Shown here: positions 1 to 8,656 of the stretch, piece after piece
Numbering within the stretch: position 1 is the first letter of the stretch
Layout: each line of letters opens with the position of its first letter
Assembly: GCA_009929375.1 (NCBI GenBank)
Contig: SAAO01000041.1
Span: forward strand, 1-32,227
Length of the DNA stretch: 32,227 bases
Source: Bacteroidia bacterium
GTDB lineage: Bacteria; Bacteroidota; Bacteroidia; Bacteroidales; Paludibacteraceae
Direction: 5' to 3'
Program-made: the position numbers and the translations under genes
The notes under the pieces: model-generated
Seen by the model: only the letters and a program-made list of their open reading frames with translations
What the model was told of the DNA's origin: nothing
Databases searched by the model: none

Positions 1-70
1 GCATCAAATATACTAAAACTTGCAGATATACACAATACTTTTAAGATTTATTTTACTGATAATCTTATGT

Positions 71-250
71 TTATGGACTTTTTAAGGGTCGACTATTTAG
101 AATACCTACAAGATATCCAGTGAAATTTGCAATAAAATTTCCAAAATTATACTTCAACAAAATCCAAATTATCACTGCAGTCAACAAAGTATTTGATAGC
201 CCGATAATTATATATTTGAATCCTTGAATAAAAATTATTTGGTTTTTCAT
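71..250 (-). pseudogene. GtrA-like membrane protein, truncated N-terminal part
   Basis: A 59-codon frame starts at the ATG at 250-248, which overlaps the TGA of the upstream glycosyltransferase gene (ATGA), so translational coupling is expected. The peptide has a hydrophobic helix followed by the turn GYLVGILNS, which resembles the first half of GtrA-family proteins. That family consists of four-helix membrane proteins of about 120-150 residues, implicated in moving polyprenyl-linked sugars or modifying surface polysaccharide. Here the frame stops just where the second part of the domain should begin. Towards position 1 another frame, itself holding a stop, reads ILKVLCISASFSIFDA, which looks like a later GtrA helix. 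I infer a decaying gene with at least one frameshift. A sequencing error is possible, and the 3' end lies outside the window. Confidence 0.5.
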
Positions 251-1479
251 TTTCCAGAGTTGATACTTTTTTCAACAAGTTGCTGATAATACTCTTCTAA
301 TTGCGGAATAATGACCTCGGTAGAAAACTCCGATTTACATTTTCCATATCCGGCACGGGCAATTTGTGCGGTTTCTTCGGGATGTTCGAAAGCATAGATT
401 ATAGTATTCGCAATTTGTTGAGGGTCTTCCGGATTGATTAACCACCCATTTTCTCCATCACTTATTAATTCTTTACCCGAACTGCGTTCCGAATATATTA
501 GTGGGCAACTTCGGGCTAACACTTCTAAGGCAGCCATCGAAAAGTTTTCGATGTATGAAGGTAAAACACAAATAAAAGCTTTATCAATTTCTTTCAACAA
601 ATCAGCGTTATTCATAAACCCTTTAAAAACAACTCTTTCAGCAATAGTATCATCCAGCAATATCTTAGCTTTCTCTGATTCACCCGATCCAATCATAATG
701 AGTCTGGCATCTGTAAAGATACCTGCAACTATATTGAATGCTTTTATCAGGCTAAAAGCGCCCTTTGTTTCAATAATCTTTCCAAAAAATAAAATGTCAC
801 GATTCGTTGCTAAATTATCTCTTTTTGTAAAAACCGCATTCTCAATTGGGTTGTAAATAAGGTCTATATCTTTATCAGTCAACTTACTTTTGACAAATTC
901 TGCCGAGAACTTACTTACTGCACAAATGGCATCAGCCCGTAGCAAGTTTGCCTTATCGTTTTTGAGAATGTATTGAGGAATTGAATTCCCGAAGTAATAC
1001 TTAAGAAACGATACAGAGCCATGTACTCTGATAACAGTGGGTATTTGATATTTCTTGTGTTTTACAGGATAAGTAAGGTCGTGAAGCAAAGCATCATTAA
1101 AATCAGGAATTTCAATAATATCTATATTGCATTGCTGAATCAGTTTTTCAATTTTCTGTTCAGTAATCCGGTGTTTTAAAGCTGCAATCCAAAAGCGAAA
1201 CTTGTTGGAAAAAATACGAATTCCTGATTTACTACCCAACCACAATAAAAGTAAAAGTATTCTGACACATGGAGTTTTATAATGCTTTGAAGTAAATCTG
1301 TAAATCTCTACGCCATTTATTATCGATATATCATCAATATCCCTGAATCCTGCATAGTTACCAGCTACAAACACCTTATGTCCCCGGACTGCCATAGCTT
1401 CAGCCACTAATTTCACCACACTTCCAATTCCGCCATAGCGTACCGGAGGATATTCGTCACAAACATAAAGTATATTCAT
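247..1479 (-). CDS. Glycosyltransferase family 4 (GT-B fold)
   Basis: A 410-residue sugar transferase, predicted to add one sugar from a nucleotide-sugar donor to the growing surface glycan at the cytoplasmic side of the inner membrane. The N-terminal Rossmann half starts MNILYVCDEYPP with a glycine loop YGGIGSVV (residues 15-22). The C-terminal half carries the GT4 E-x7-E motif (E311 and E319, in ENFSMAALE), followed by a DGENGWLI stretch typical of GT4 enzymes. The length is normal. The start is supported by a 4-base ATGA overlap with the upstream propeller gene, and the stop overlaps the GtrA-like fragment in the same way. The sugar and the linkage cannot be read from the sequence. Confidence 0.9.
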   Translation of the reverse strand: MNILYVCDEYPPVRYGGIGSVVKLVAEAMAVRGHKVFVAGNYAGFRDIDDISIINGVEIYRFTSKHYKTPCVRILLLLLWLGSKSGIRIFSNKFRFWIAALKHRITEQKIEKLIQQCNIDIIEIPDFNDALLHDLTYPVKHKKYQIPTVIRVHGSVSFLKYYFGNSIPQYILKNDKANLLRADAICAVSKFSAEFVKSKLTDKDIDLIYNPIENAVFTKRDNLATNRDILFFGKIIETKGAFSLIKAFNIVAGIFTDARLIMIGSGESEKAKILLDDTIAERVVFKGFMNNADLLKEIDKAFICVLPSYIENFSMAALEVLARSCPLIYSERSSGKELISDGENGWLINPEDPQQIANTIIYAFEHPEETAQIARAGYGKCKSEFSTEVIIPQLEEYYQQLVEKSINSGK

Positions 1480-2447
1480 TTGAGAAACCGGTGATAATAG
1501 AAGTTGAAGAATTTACGGGTATGATTATTTATCAAATTATCATCGGTTATCCCATCCATTGCCACAATGTTTTGACCATTGAAGTGTGCCATGCTAAAAT
1601 GATGCCCCCCGTACTTCGACCATTTGTTATTTTTGTCTATCAAACTCTTTAACTTCACTTCTGAATATGATGCCGTAGTTAATTCTATAATTTCATATAA
1701 AACCACATCTTCTCCATAATAGCGACTACAATCCTGTGCCGGTCGGTATACTTTTCCTTCGTAGCTAAAAACAGCTCCACCACAACGGGAGTTTGATATA
1801 TCGTTATTTACAGGAGATAAAGGATGTTCCTGCCAGCCTGATTCCACATTATCGGAATAATAGATTCGAAGTCCGTTTGTTTCACCATACCATACTGTAG
1901 TAAACAGGTACCATACATTGTCATGAAATATCATGGAGCTATCGGTAAATTTATCTCCGGAAATTATTTCTATAGGTTTCCATGTTGAAGGAAAATCAAT
2001 AGACTTATAAAGAATAACGGCATCTTTCGCTCTTGTTTCGGGCAACATATAAATGCTATCGTTTGCCCTGAATGTAAACGGGAATGACAAATGGAAATCC
2101 TCCTGAAGCACCGCTCCCAATTTATGCCATTTCTTTAAATCGTTGGTTCTGTACCCACAAATCCTGGCCGGAGCTTTCAGCTTCTCTTCTTCGTAAAACA
2201 AATAAAGCCAATCGCCATCAACAAATAAAAACGGATCAGCAAAACCGGTCGTGTAATGATAATTGGTTCGAATATATATTGCAGGAGAGAAGATCCTGAG
2301 TGGTATTTCCTTTAAATCGAATCCACCAAAGGAATTAAATAAAGCTATATTCCAAATAGTATCACATTTAGCAATAATCTTAGATAAGATTATCACAATA
2401 AATACACCTAAAAACAACACAAACAACAATTCAGTTACTATTAGCAT
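1476..2447 (-). CDS. Membrane-anchored five-bladed beta-propeller protein (GH43-like / GINT1 N-terminal-like)
   Basis: 323 residues. Residues 3-27 form one hydrophobic helix that looks like an uncleaved anchor. The rest has the repeated short strands of a five-bladed propeller: TGFADPFLFVDGDWLYLFYE, PFTFRANDSIYMLPE, FTDSSMIFHDNVWYLFTT, CGGAVFSYEGKVYRPAQDC. From memory this resembles the propeller domain at the N-terminus of plant glucosamine inositolphosphorylceramide transferases, also found in bacterial polysaccharide loci, sometimes fused to formyltransferases. The fold is shared with GH43/GH68 enzymes, but I do not know the activity of this bacterial family. The gene lies between two glycosyltransferase genes, overlapping the downstream GT4 by 4 bases and following the GT2 gene by 48 bases. 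A role in glycan assembly or editing is inference from context. Confidence 0.7.
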   Translation of the reverse strand: MLIVTELLFVLFLGVFIVIILSKIIAKCDTIWNIALFNSFGGFDLKEIPLRIFSPAIYIRTNYHYTTGFADPFLFVDGDWLYLFYEEEKLKAPARICGYRTNDLKKWHKLGAVLQEDFHLSFPFTFRANDSIYMLPETRAKDAVILYKSIDFPSTWKPIEIISGDKFTDSSMIFHDNVWYLFTTVWYGETNGLRIYYSDNVESGWQEHPLSPVNNDISNSRCGGAVFSYEGKVYRPAQDCSRYYGEDVVLYEIIELTTASYSEVKLKSLIDKNNKWSKYGGHHFSMAHFNGQNIVAMDGITDDNLINNHTRKFFNFYYHRFLK

Positions 2448-2495
2448 TCTATTTATGTTTATTTCAAATCTTACTTAAAAGCAATAACTCAAAAT

Positions 2496-3323
2496 TCATC
2501 TAATAAGCTTCATTCTATTAAGTAAAAGCAAAACTTTTAGCAATCTTCTAATTATTTTTAAATTAGTAATATTTTCATTCAGGGTGTCTAAAAGCAGATA
2601 TTCTTGTGTTTGACTTTTAGCATAAAGAATGTCTGAATTATTAAAATCTTTCAAAATATTATCATTGAACTTCTTACTTAAAACTAACCTTTTTTCTCTA
2701 CTCTTCAAATCAGCACTTGCACTGACTCCATTCCCATCAAAAACTGTTACTGTAATATTTTTCTTTAAATACGTCTTATTTCTGAAGATTATATTTTCGA
2801 CAACAAATTCCCAGTCTGATATAACCTTATAATTTTCATTATATAATTCATTGTCAAACATTTCTCTTCTAATAAATGTAGATTGATGAGGTAAACCTCC
2901 TCTACGTAAGTATCCAAAGTCTAATTTGTTTGGATAAGTACTTTTGATTTGTCTTGAGTTGATTTCAATAATTTCATCCCCATACACGAAATCTTCATTA
3001 AAAGGTTTATCAAACACTTCGAATAACACTTGCTTATTAAAAAGACAATCCCCCGAATTCAAAAATAACAAATACTCACCCTTTGCTTTGAGGATGCCCT
3101 TATTCATAGCATTATAAATTCCTTTATCGGGTTCACTTACCCAATTGGTTATTCTATCGGCATATTCTTTAATCACTTCCACACTTCCATCCGTACTTGC
3201 TCCATCAATTACAATGTATTCAAAATCAGTAAAATTTTGATTTACTACACTTTCGATGGTTTTACGTAAACCTTCGGCGTTATTGCGGTTAATAGTAATA
3301 ATAGAGAGTTTCAAATTATTCAT
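2496..3323 (-). CDS. Glycosyltransferase family 2 (GT-A fold)
   Basis: A 275-residue inverting-type sugar transferase. The N-terminal GT-A domain is clear: LSIITINRNNAEGLRKTIES (from residue 6), the nucleotide-binding FEYIVIDGASTDGS with D40, EPDKGIYNAMNKG, and the metal-binding-type region LFLNSGDCL (residues 87-94). The order and spacing match WcaA-type enzymes that build surface polysaccharide. The start codon lies inside the end of the upstream GT4 gene (8-base overlap), so the two are probably translated together. The protein N-terminus is almost identical to a 31-codon fragment at 10617-10712. Donor and acceptor are unknown. Confidence 0.9.
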   Translation of the reverse strand: MNNLKLSIITINRNNAEGLRKTIESVVNQNFTDFEYIVIDGASTDGSVEVIKEYADRITNWVSEPDKGIYNAMNKGILKAKGEYLLFLNSGDCLFNKQVLFEVFDKPFNEDFVYGDEIIEINSRQIKSTYPNKLDFGYLRRGGLPHQSTFIRREMFDNELYNENYKVISDWEFVVENIIFRNKTYLKKNITVTVFDGNGVSASADLKSREKRLVLSKKFNDNILKDFNNSDILYAKSQTQEYLLLDTLNENITNLKIIRRLLKVLLLLNRMKLIR

Positions 3324-4596
3324 TTAATATTTTCTTATATAATTCAATATATTTAGCACTCATTACATCCAAACTATACTTTTTACGTGCCCCAGTCACA
3401 ATATTCTCTTTCTCAAATACATCTTTCTTATCAATATATTTATTTAAAACAGACACTAGACTATCAACAGAAATATCATCCGCAAGATAGCCATTTTCAC
3501 CATTTTGAATCATATCAGTCATTCCTCCAACAGGAAAACCAATAACAGGAGTACCACACAACAAAGACTCTAAAACGGTGTTTGGTAGATTATCCATTAT
3601 CGAAGGTATTATAAAAACATCAGCAGCCGAATATATAATACTCATAAATCTTTCGTCATGAATTGAACCAAGTTCAATTAGAGTTTCAGAGGTGATTAAT
3701 TCATTCGATTTTTGCCCAACTGAACATAAAACAATATCTTTATTTTTAATTACATCCAAGGCTCTCAACAAGTAATCATAACCTTTTCTATAATTTTCTA
3801 TCACATCCGAAACAAATAAGAAAACTGTTTTATTCTGAGGTATCCCTAACATATCTCTTGAAAACACTTTATCTCGTGGAGTAAATATATTGGTATCTAA
3901 ACCATTTGGTATTATAGTAATAGGAAATCTACTAAATAACTGACTTTTTTTCACCTCTTGTGCCATCCAATTACATAAAACCACTATATGAAGATTTTCA
4001 ACATCTTTAAGTGCTTCACTTTTTATTTTCAATACATTTTCAAATGTAGCATTTTCTTCTTGTGAGACTTTTCTTGGTATTGGCTTACCAGAATCATCAA
4101 TACCACAATACTGTTCTACGTAATGCTCTCCCCCAGCAAAAGGATTCATATCGTGTAAAGTCCATACAACAGGTTTAGTTGATTTTTTAAAAAAACTAGA
4201 ATAATCCAAAAAACCAGTTACCCAATGTAAGTGAACTAAATCGGAATTAGCAAACTCAAGAGAATTTGTAATATCAATATCTGTATCAGGAAACGAAAAC
4301 ATTTCGAGATAAGGATTTCGATTGGATAAAAACTGTTGTTGTTTCAATTTCATATAACCTTCATTCGTCACATGAAATTCATTTAGTACCTTTTTTACTT
4401 TATTTCTAAGTTTTTGCTTTATTGTACGCTTTTTCTCAAGTCCACTGTATTGGTATGAAGAAGGAATAGAATTTCCATTTTTACTCATTAGCAAAAGACT
4501 CGAATTAATATTTCGATCTAATAAACCATAATGTAGCCGAATACAAGCTTTTGCAGCACCTCCTCTGTCAAAAGTGTTTACTAATAGAATTTTCAT
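3316..4596 (-). CDS. Glycosyltransferase family 4
   Basis: 426 residues. The N-terminus MKILLVNTFDRGGAAKACIR and the block WTLHDMNPFAGGEHY are typical of a GT4 subgroup common in Bacteroidota polysaccharide loci. The C-terminal half has NGLDTNIFTPRD, the donor-site region PSIMDNLPNTVLESLLCGTP and GGMTDMIQNGENGYLADD. The first acid of the usual E-x7-E motif is Asp here (DNLPNTVLE), a substitution I believe is tolerated in the family. It should transfer one sugar onto the lipid-linked glycan in the cytoplasm. Its ATG shares one base with the TAA of the upstream fusion gene (TAATG), and its end overlaps the GT2 start by 8 bases, so it sits in a tightly coupled operon. Confidence 0.9.
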   Translation of the reverse strand: MKILLVNTFDRGGAAKACIRLHYGLLDRNINSSLLLMSKNGNSIPSSYQYSGLEKKRTIKQKLRNKVKKVLNEFHVTNEGYMKLKQQQFLSNRNPYLEMFSFPDTDIDITNSLEFANSDLVHLHWVTGFLDYSSFFKKSTKPVVWTLHDMNPFAGGEHYVEQYCGIDDSGKPIPRKVSQEENATFENVLKIKSEALKDVENLHIVVLCNWMAQEVKKSQLFSRFPITIIPNGLDTNIFTPRDKVFSRDMLGIPQNKTVFLFVSDVIENYRKGYDYLLRALDVIKNKDIVLCSVGQKSNELITSETLIELGSIHDERFMSIIYSAADVFIIPSIMDNLPNTVLESLLCGTPVIGFPVGGMTDMIQNGENGYLADDISVDSLVSVLNKYIDKKDVFEKENIVTGARKKYSLDVMSAKYIELYKKILNE

Positions 4597-6833
4597 TATT
4601 TACCTAATTTAGAAATACCATCGACAGTTAATAAACAACCCAACTTATCACAATCAGACAAATAATTAAATATTTTACCACCAGAAGTGTAATCAATGGC
4701 AGAAAAACTTGTTTGTAAAGTTTCTGCAAACAAGACAGAGTGAAATCGCATGCATATATTATGTTGCGATTGCTGCATCGATTCAACAATAGAGTCAACA
4801 GTGGAAAGTCTATTGTTATAACTAACTTTTACTTCTGATGACTGAAAATAATTTTTAATAAAATATCGTGAAAAGTCTCGGTCATCATTACCGACTACAA
4901 AATTATGCATATGATCAAACCTAATTTCTTCTGCATTAATTTCTTTTGCTTTATTCAAGATAAATTCTGCTAAACCTTTTTCGAAATTCTGTTTCATTTC
5001 CAAAAAGACATCATAATTTTTATCTCGAAAATACTCATACGTAAGTTCTCGGAGAAAACATGATAATATAGGTTTCTGTTTTTGAGTTTTTTGTTTTTGA
5101 TATTGGTCAACAAACCTTTTGGCTGGGTCACCAGTCATAACTACATTTTTACTACTATTCAACAATTTGTTAGCTAATCGGACACTTTCATTATCTCTTA
5201 GTTTTATTTCGTCTGCTAAATACAATATTTTTTTCACAACTCGTATGTTTCTGTCTATAAACAGAGGTCCTAAACCACAACCATATACAACGTTTCTATG
5301 TCCTGAAGTTTTAGCTAATTTAAACGCAATTAAAGGTAATGCCAATTCATCCAAATCCATCAAAGGACCTCCACCCATAATTACCAACTCTGAGCCTTTG
5401 GCATAAGCTACAAAACTCTCTGAATAAGCATCAATCACAGTTACTTGTAAATCTAACTCTTCAATCGTTCTTTGTGTTATATGAGGAAACAAACTAGTAA
5501 CAATTATATCTGTTTTTGTTCCAAATTCGAGTTTCAGCTCTGCAATTATCTGTGCTAAAATTGCTTTATCACCAACTGTTTCTGTACCATACCACCCTGT
5601 AATAAATATCTGCATATTCTCAGAAATTTTCTGAGCTTTTACTTTTTCATGTTTAGAAAATGGAATAATTGAATCTATTTTCAAATATTCTTTCCAATAT
5701 GATTTTATATTTCTGTTTTTAACTTCATTCTGAGTTATCTGCGCATGATAATCGTGAATACAAGAAGAACAATGATTATTCTTGATATATGATAATTCAG
5801 AAAGATTTTCAGCATATATCTTCTGAGCTTTCTGTTGAATTGCATTTCCAATTATTTTTGATTTAGGTGCACAATAAGCTAATTCTCCTTTAGAATTCAA
5901 CACTACCCCGTTACTATGATAAGGACAACCAATCAATCGTTCACCGCCAGAAAGAATGTTAATTATACTATAATAAGTATTTTGAAATGTGGGATCCTTC
6001 TCATAAGTAAGAATCAACTTATAAAAAAACAATATCAAATGATAAGTTTCATCTTTATCGAAATTGCGAATAACTTCATTTCTATTGTCATTATATAACC
6101 TTTTAATGAACTCTGCAACTCTAAAACGTCCATATATTTGATTCTCCCTCAAAAAGACCAACATATCGTCAACTCCCCATACATTAACTTTAGAAATAGT
6201 AGTTCCTGTGGCTATCGAAACACCTTTGTTTTTATAATAATTAATAACACGTAAAGCACTTTCAAAATTCCCTTTTGTTCCTCTAACCTTATCATGTACT
6301 TCTCCAACTCCATCAAGTGAAACCATCATTGAGAACCCCTTATTATATTTCTTGCATATTTCAATTGATGCATCAATTCTTTCAATTACATTTTTTTCTC
6401 TAATACAATTTGTTATAGTACTAAGTCCATGAATATTCGGCTGAGCTTTGATGATAGCTTCAAATAACTGAGGTAAATCTTTTCTGAGTGTTGGTTCTCC
6501 ACCCGTTACTCCAACATGTTTTAAATTATTGAATAATGGATCCTTCAGAATTTCACATAACTCTTCAGCAGAGAATTCAAACTCTTTTTTCTGTTTCCAA
6601 ATATTACACATAGTACAACCAGAATTACAAATATCTGTCGCATTTAAATTTATAACATCAATTGAATACGCATTTTCATTATTATCTTCAATGATATCAT
6701 TATTAGAATAGTAATCGAATTTTCTTTGGATTTTTTTTAATCTAAGAAAAGCATCAATCCATTTTAAAAATTTTATCTGAGAGATTACTTTACGTATTTT
6801 TCTCTTGATTTTGTTTATTACTAATCTAACCAT
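4596..6833 (-). CDS. Radical SAM/SPASM domain fused to polysaccharide pyruvyl transferase domain
   Basis: 745 residues in two modules. Residues 55-365 form a radical SAM domain: C69-x3-C73-x2-C76 (CNSGCTMC) should bind a 4Fe-4S cluster and S-adenosylmethionine, GGEP lies at 111-114 and SLDG at 172-175. A SPASM-like set of cysteines follows (C303, C321, C355, C358). Residues 408-730 resemble polysaccharide pyruvyl transferase (PF04230/CsaB-WcaK type): GWYGTETVGDKAIL, LVIMGGGPLMDLDE, and the late MRFHSVLFAE with H698. The first module presumably does radical chemistry on a sugar or carrier intermediate. The second would add a pyruvyl ketal or bind a related substrate. Neither substrate can be read from the sequence. 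It overlaps the acyltransferase gene by 13 bases and the next GT4 by one. M407 could in principle start a separate second domain, but the frame is continuous. Confidence 0.85.
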   Translation of the reverse strand: MVRLVINKIKRKIRKVISQIKFLKWIDAFLRLKKIQRKFDYYSNNDIIEDNNENAYSIDVINLNATDICNSGCTMCNIWKQKKEFEFSAEELCEILKDPLFNNLKHVGVTGGEPTLRKDLPQLFEAIIKAQPNIHGLSTITNCIREKNVIERIDASIEICKKYNKGFSMMVSLDGVGEVHDKVRGTKGNFESALRVINYYKNKGVSIATGTTISKVNVWGVDDMLVFLRENQIYGRFRVAEFIKRLYNDNRNEVIRNFDKDETYHLILFFYKLILTYEKDPTFQNTYYSIINILSGGERLIGCPYHSNGVVLNSKGELAYCAPKSKIIGNAIQQKAQKIYAENLSELSYIKNNHCSSCIHDYHAQITQNEVKNRNIKSYWKEYLKIDSIIPFSKHEKVKAQKISENMQIFITGWYGTETVGDKAILAQIIAELKLEFGTKTDIIVTSLFPHITQRTIEELDLQVTVIDAYSESFVAYAKGSELVIMGGGPLMDLDELALPLIAFKLAKTSGHRNVVYGCGLGPLFIDRNIRVVKKILYLADEIKLRDNESVRLANKLLNSSKNVVMTGDPAKRFVDQYQKQKTQKQKPILSCFLRELTYEYFRDKNYDVFLEMKQNFEKGLAEFILNKAKEINAEEIRFDHMHNFVVGNDDRDFSRYFIKNYFQSSEVKVSYNNRLSTVDSIVESMQQSQHNICMRFHSVLFAETLQTSFSAIDYTSGGKIFNYLSDCDKLGCLLTVDGISKLGK

Positions 6834-7363
6834 TCGAATTGTTTTATGACCTTAGTTCTATTTTCGATCCTTTTAATAAATTTAGCGGGGACACCACCAA
6901 CGACTGTTCCATTTTCAACATTTTTTGTTACAACACTCCCTGCTGCGACAACGACATCATCTCCAATAGTTACACCACATAAAATAGTCACATTTGTTCC
7001 ACACCATACTCTATTACCAATAGTAACTTTCTTCGAATATGGTGATAAATCATGTAATTCATGACTACCTGTGTTAATAATGAGATTTCCAGCTGAAAGG
7101 AAATCATCTCCTATAGTTATTTTATCATAGTTCCAAAATTGACTAAAACTCCCTATACAACATCGTCTACCAAAAGAAATATTTCCCTTTTGTTTAAAAT
7201 ACACATTAATTCCTAGTCTGATACTTGCACTGTGAAATGTAAATTTATACTTTTTTAAGTAGAATTCTCTTATTTTAAATCTTGACTGATTCGGTCTTAT
7301 CAAAAAATCAAAATCAGCAAGTTTATTTATTAAATGTAAAAGTAAAATTTTTAATTTTCCCAT
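6821..7363 (-). CDS. Hexapeptide-repeat acyltransferase (WbbJ/LacA-like O-acetyltransferase)
   Basis: 180 residues. A left-handed beta-helix is indicated by repeated [LIV]-G-x4 steps: ISFGRRCCIGSF, ITIGDDFLSAG, VTIGNRVWCGTNVTILCGVTIGDDVVVAAGSVVTKNV. It closes with the family signature GGVPAKFIK (from residue 154). The catalytic histidine is probably in NTGSHELHD. The expected activity is transfer of an acetyl group from acetyl-CoA to a hydroxyl of a sugar in the surface glycan. The gene overlaps wzt by 13 bases upstream and the radical SAM fusion by 13 bases downstream. The N-terminal 50 residues are basic and less conserved, so the acceptor is not predictable. Confidence 0.88.
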   Translation of the reverse strand: MGKLKILLLHLINKLADFDFLIRPNQSRFKIREFYLKKYKFTFHSASIRLGINVYFKQKGNISFGRRCCIGSFSQFWNYDKITIGDDFLSAGNLIINTGSHELHDLSPYSKKVTIGNRVWCGTNVTILCGVTIGDDVVVAAGSVVTKNVENGTVVGGVPAKFIKRIENRTKVIKQFEWLD

Positions 7364-8595
7364 AATACAACTTCTGGAGATAAAATACCTTTTAAACTTA
7401 AATTTCTATCTTTATGCTTTGAATTATCATACACTGAAAAATACAAAACATCTTCTAACTTTTCATATAACTCTCCTAATCTTGAACCAACAGCTACAGT
7501 TAGATAATACTTTCCAGGACTCAATAATTTAGCTGGTATTTTACATAGTCTATAATCATTTGTTTTTGCAAATTCACCAAACTCATCTGTAGTATGTATA
7601 ATTCTAATTCCATCTTCATTTCTTAAAACAATTGTAATAACCATATTCATTTGATACTTAATATTTTCAGTAAATATTTCAATATTTATTATTCCATTTG
7701 TTGTAATCTCAATGTCAGCACCTGAGTTAACATTTAATTTCGCAAAATATGGCTTGATAGATTTTTTGTTTTGAACAAATGACAACTTCACTTTATCAAC
7801 ATCTACATTCAAATAATTATACTCTGAAATCACATCTTCAATATTGCCGATCTTATCCATACATCCGTTTTTCAAAAGCAGCCCGGTCTTACACAACTTT
7901 TGAATGCTCGCCATATTATGACTCACAAACAGCACTGTTCTCCCCTCGCCTTTCGATACATCTTGCATTTTACCAATGGCTTTCTTTTGGAATTCAGCAT
8001 CACCCACGGCTAACACTTCATCTACTACTAATATTTCAGGTTCTAGATGCGCAGCAATAGCAAAACCAAGTCGTACCGTCATACCGCTACTGTAGCGCTT
8101 GGCAGGGGTGTCGATATAACGCTCCACGCCGGAGAAGTCCACTATCTCGTCGAACTTGCGGGAGATTTCGGCTTTGGTCATGCCCATAATGGCGCCGTTC
8201 ATGTAGATGTTTTCGCGGCCGGTCATTTCGGGGTGGAAGCCTGTGCCTACTTCGAGGAGTGAGGCTATACGTCCGCGGGCTTTAATGGTGCCGGTGCTGG
8301 GCGTGGTTACTTTGGAGAGGATTTTCAGCAGGGTAGATTTCCCGGCGCCGTTCTTGCCAATAATACCCAGCACATCGCCCTGCTCCACTTTAAAGTTGAT
8401 ATCCTTGAGCGCCCACACGTATTCGCTTTCGCCACGGTGTGCACGGTCGTTTACTTCACCAATTTTCAGATAAGGATCGTCCTTACCCTGTATATTCATG
8501 GCATACCAGCGCTTCAGGTCGTGGCTCAGCGTGCGGGTAGAAACCAGCCCGAGGCGGTATTGCTTACTAATATTCTCAAACTCTATTGCTGTCAT
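7351..8595 (-). CDS. wzt: Polysaccharide ABC exporter ATP-binding protein with C-terminal glycan-recognition domain (Wzt-like)
   Basis: 414 residues. The nucleotide-binding domain covers about 1-250: Walker A GKNGAGKS (80-87), ABC signature YSSGM (168-172), Walker B ILVVDEVLAVGD (188-199) and switch His226. Residues about 260-410 resemble the Wzt C-terminal beta-sandwich, which in known systems recognises the non-reducing end of the finished glycan. With the permease at 11082-11918 it should form the exporter that moves the lipid-linked polysaccharide across the inner membrane. The gene is chimeric in composition: the part coding for the ATPase is GC-rich like the chromosome, while the C-terminal part is AT-rich like the genes downstream. 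A tandem CGAATT-repeat array ends about 5 bases upstream of the start codon, so the original upstream region has been replaced. Confidence 0.92.
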   Translation of the reverse strand: MTAIEFENISKQYRLGLVSTRTLSHDLKRWYAMNIQGKDDPYLKIGEVNDRAHRGESEYVWALKDINFKVEQGDVLGIIGKNGAGKSTLLKILSKVTTPSTGTIKARGRIASLLEVGTGFHPEMTGRENIYMNGAIMGMTKAEISRKFDEIVDFSGVERYIDTPAKRYSSGMTVRLGFAIAAHLEPEILVVDEVLAVGDAEFQKKAIGKMQDVSKGEGRTVLFVSHNMASIQKLCKTGLLLKNGCMDKIGNIEDVISEYNYLNVDVDKVKLSFVQNKKSIKPYFAKLNVNSGADIEITTNGIINIEIFTENIKYQMNMVITIVLRNEDGIRIIHTTDEFGEFAKTNDYRLCKIPAKLLSPGKYYLTVAVGSRLGELYEKLEDVLYFSVYDNSKHKDRNLSLKGILSPEVVLWEN

Positions 8596-8600
8596 TATAT

Positions 8601-8650
8601 ACGAATTTTTACGAATTAATGCGAATTAGACGAATTAAAACGAATTAAGA
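8601..8650 (+). repeat. Tandem CGAATT array, left side of the GxxExxY gene
   Basis: Five CGAATT cores at 8602, 8612, 8622, 8631 and 8641 form a degenerate array with a period near 10 bp. It fills the space between the wzt start codon (8593-8595) and the stop codon of the GxxExxY gene (8657). The same motif in inverted orientation lies at 9041-9076 on the other side of that gene. Confidence 0.85.
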
Positions 8651-8656
8651 CCTTTG

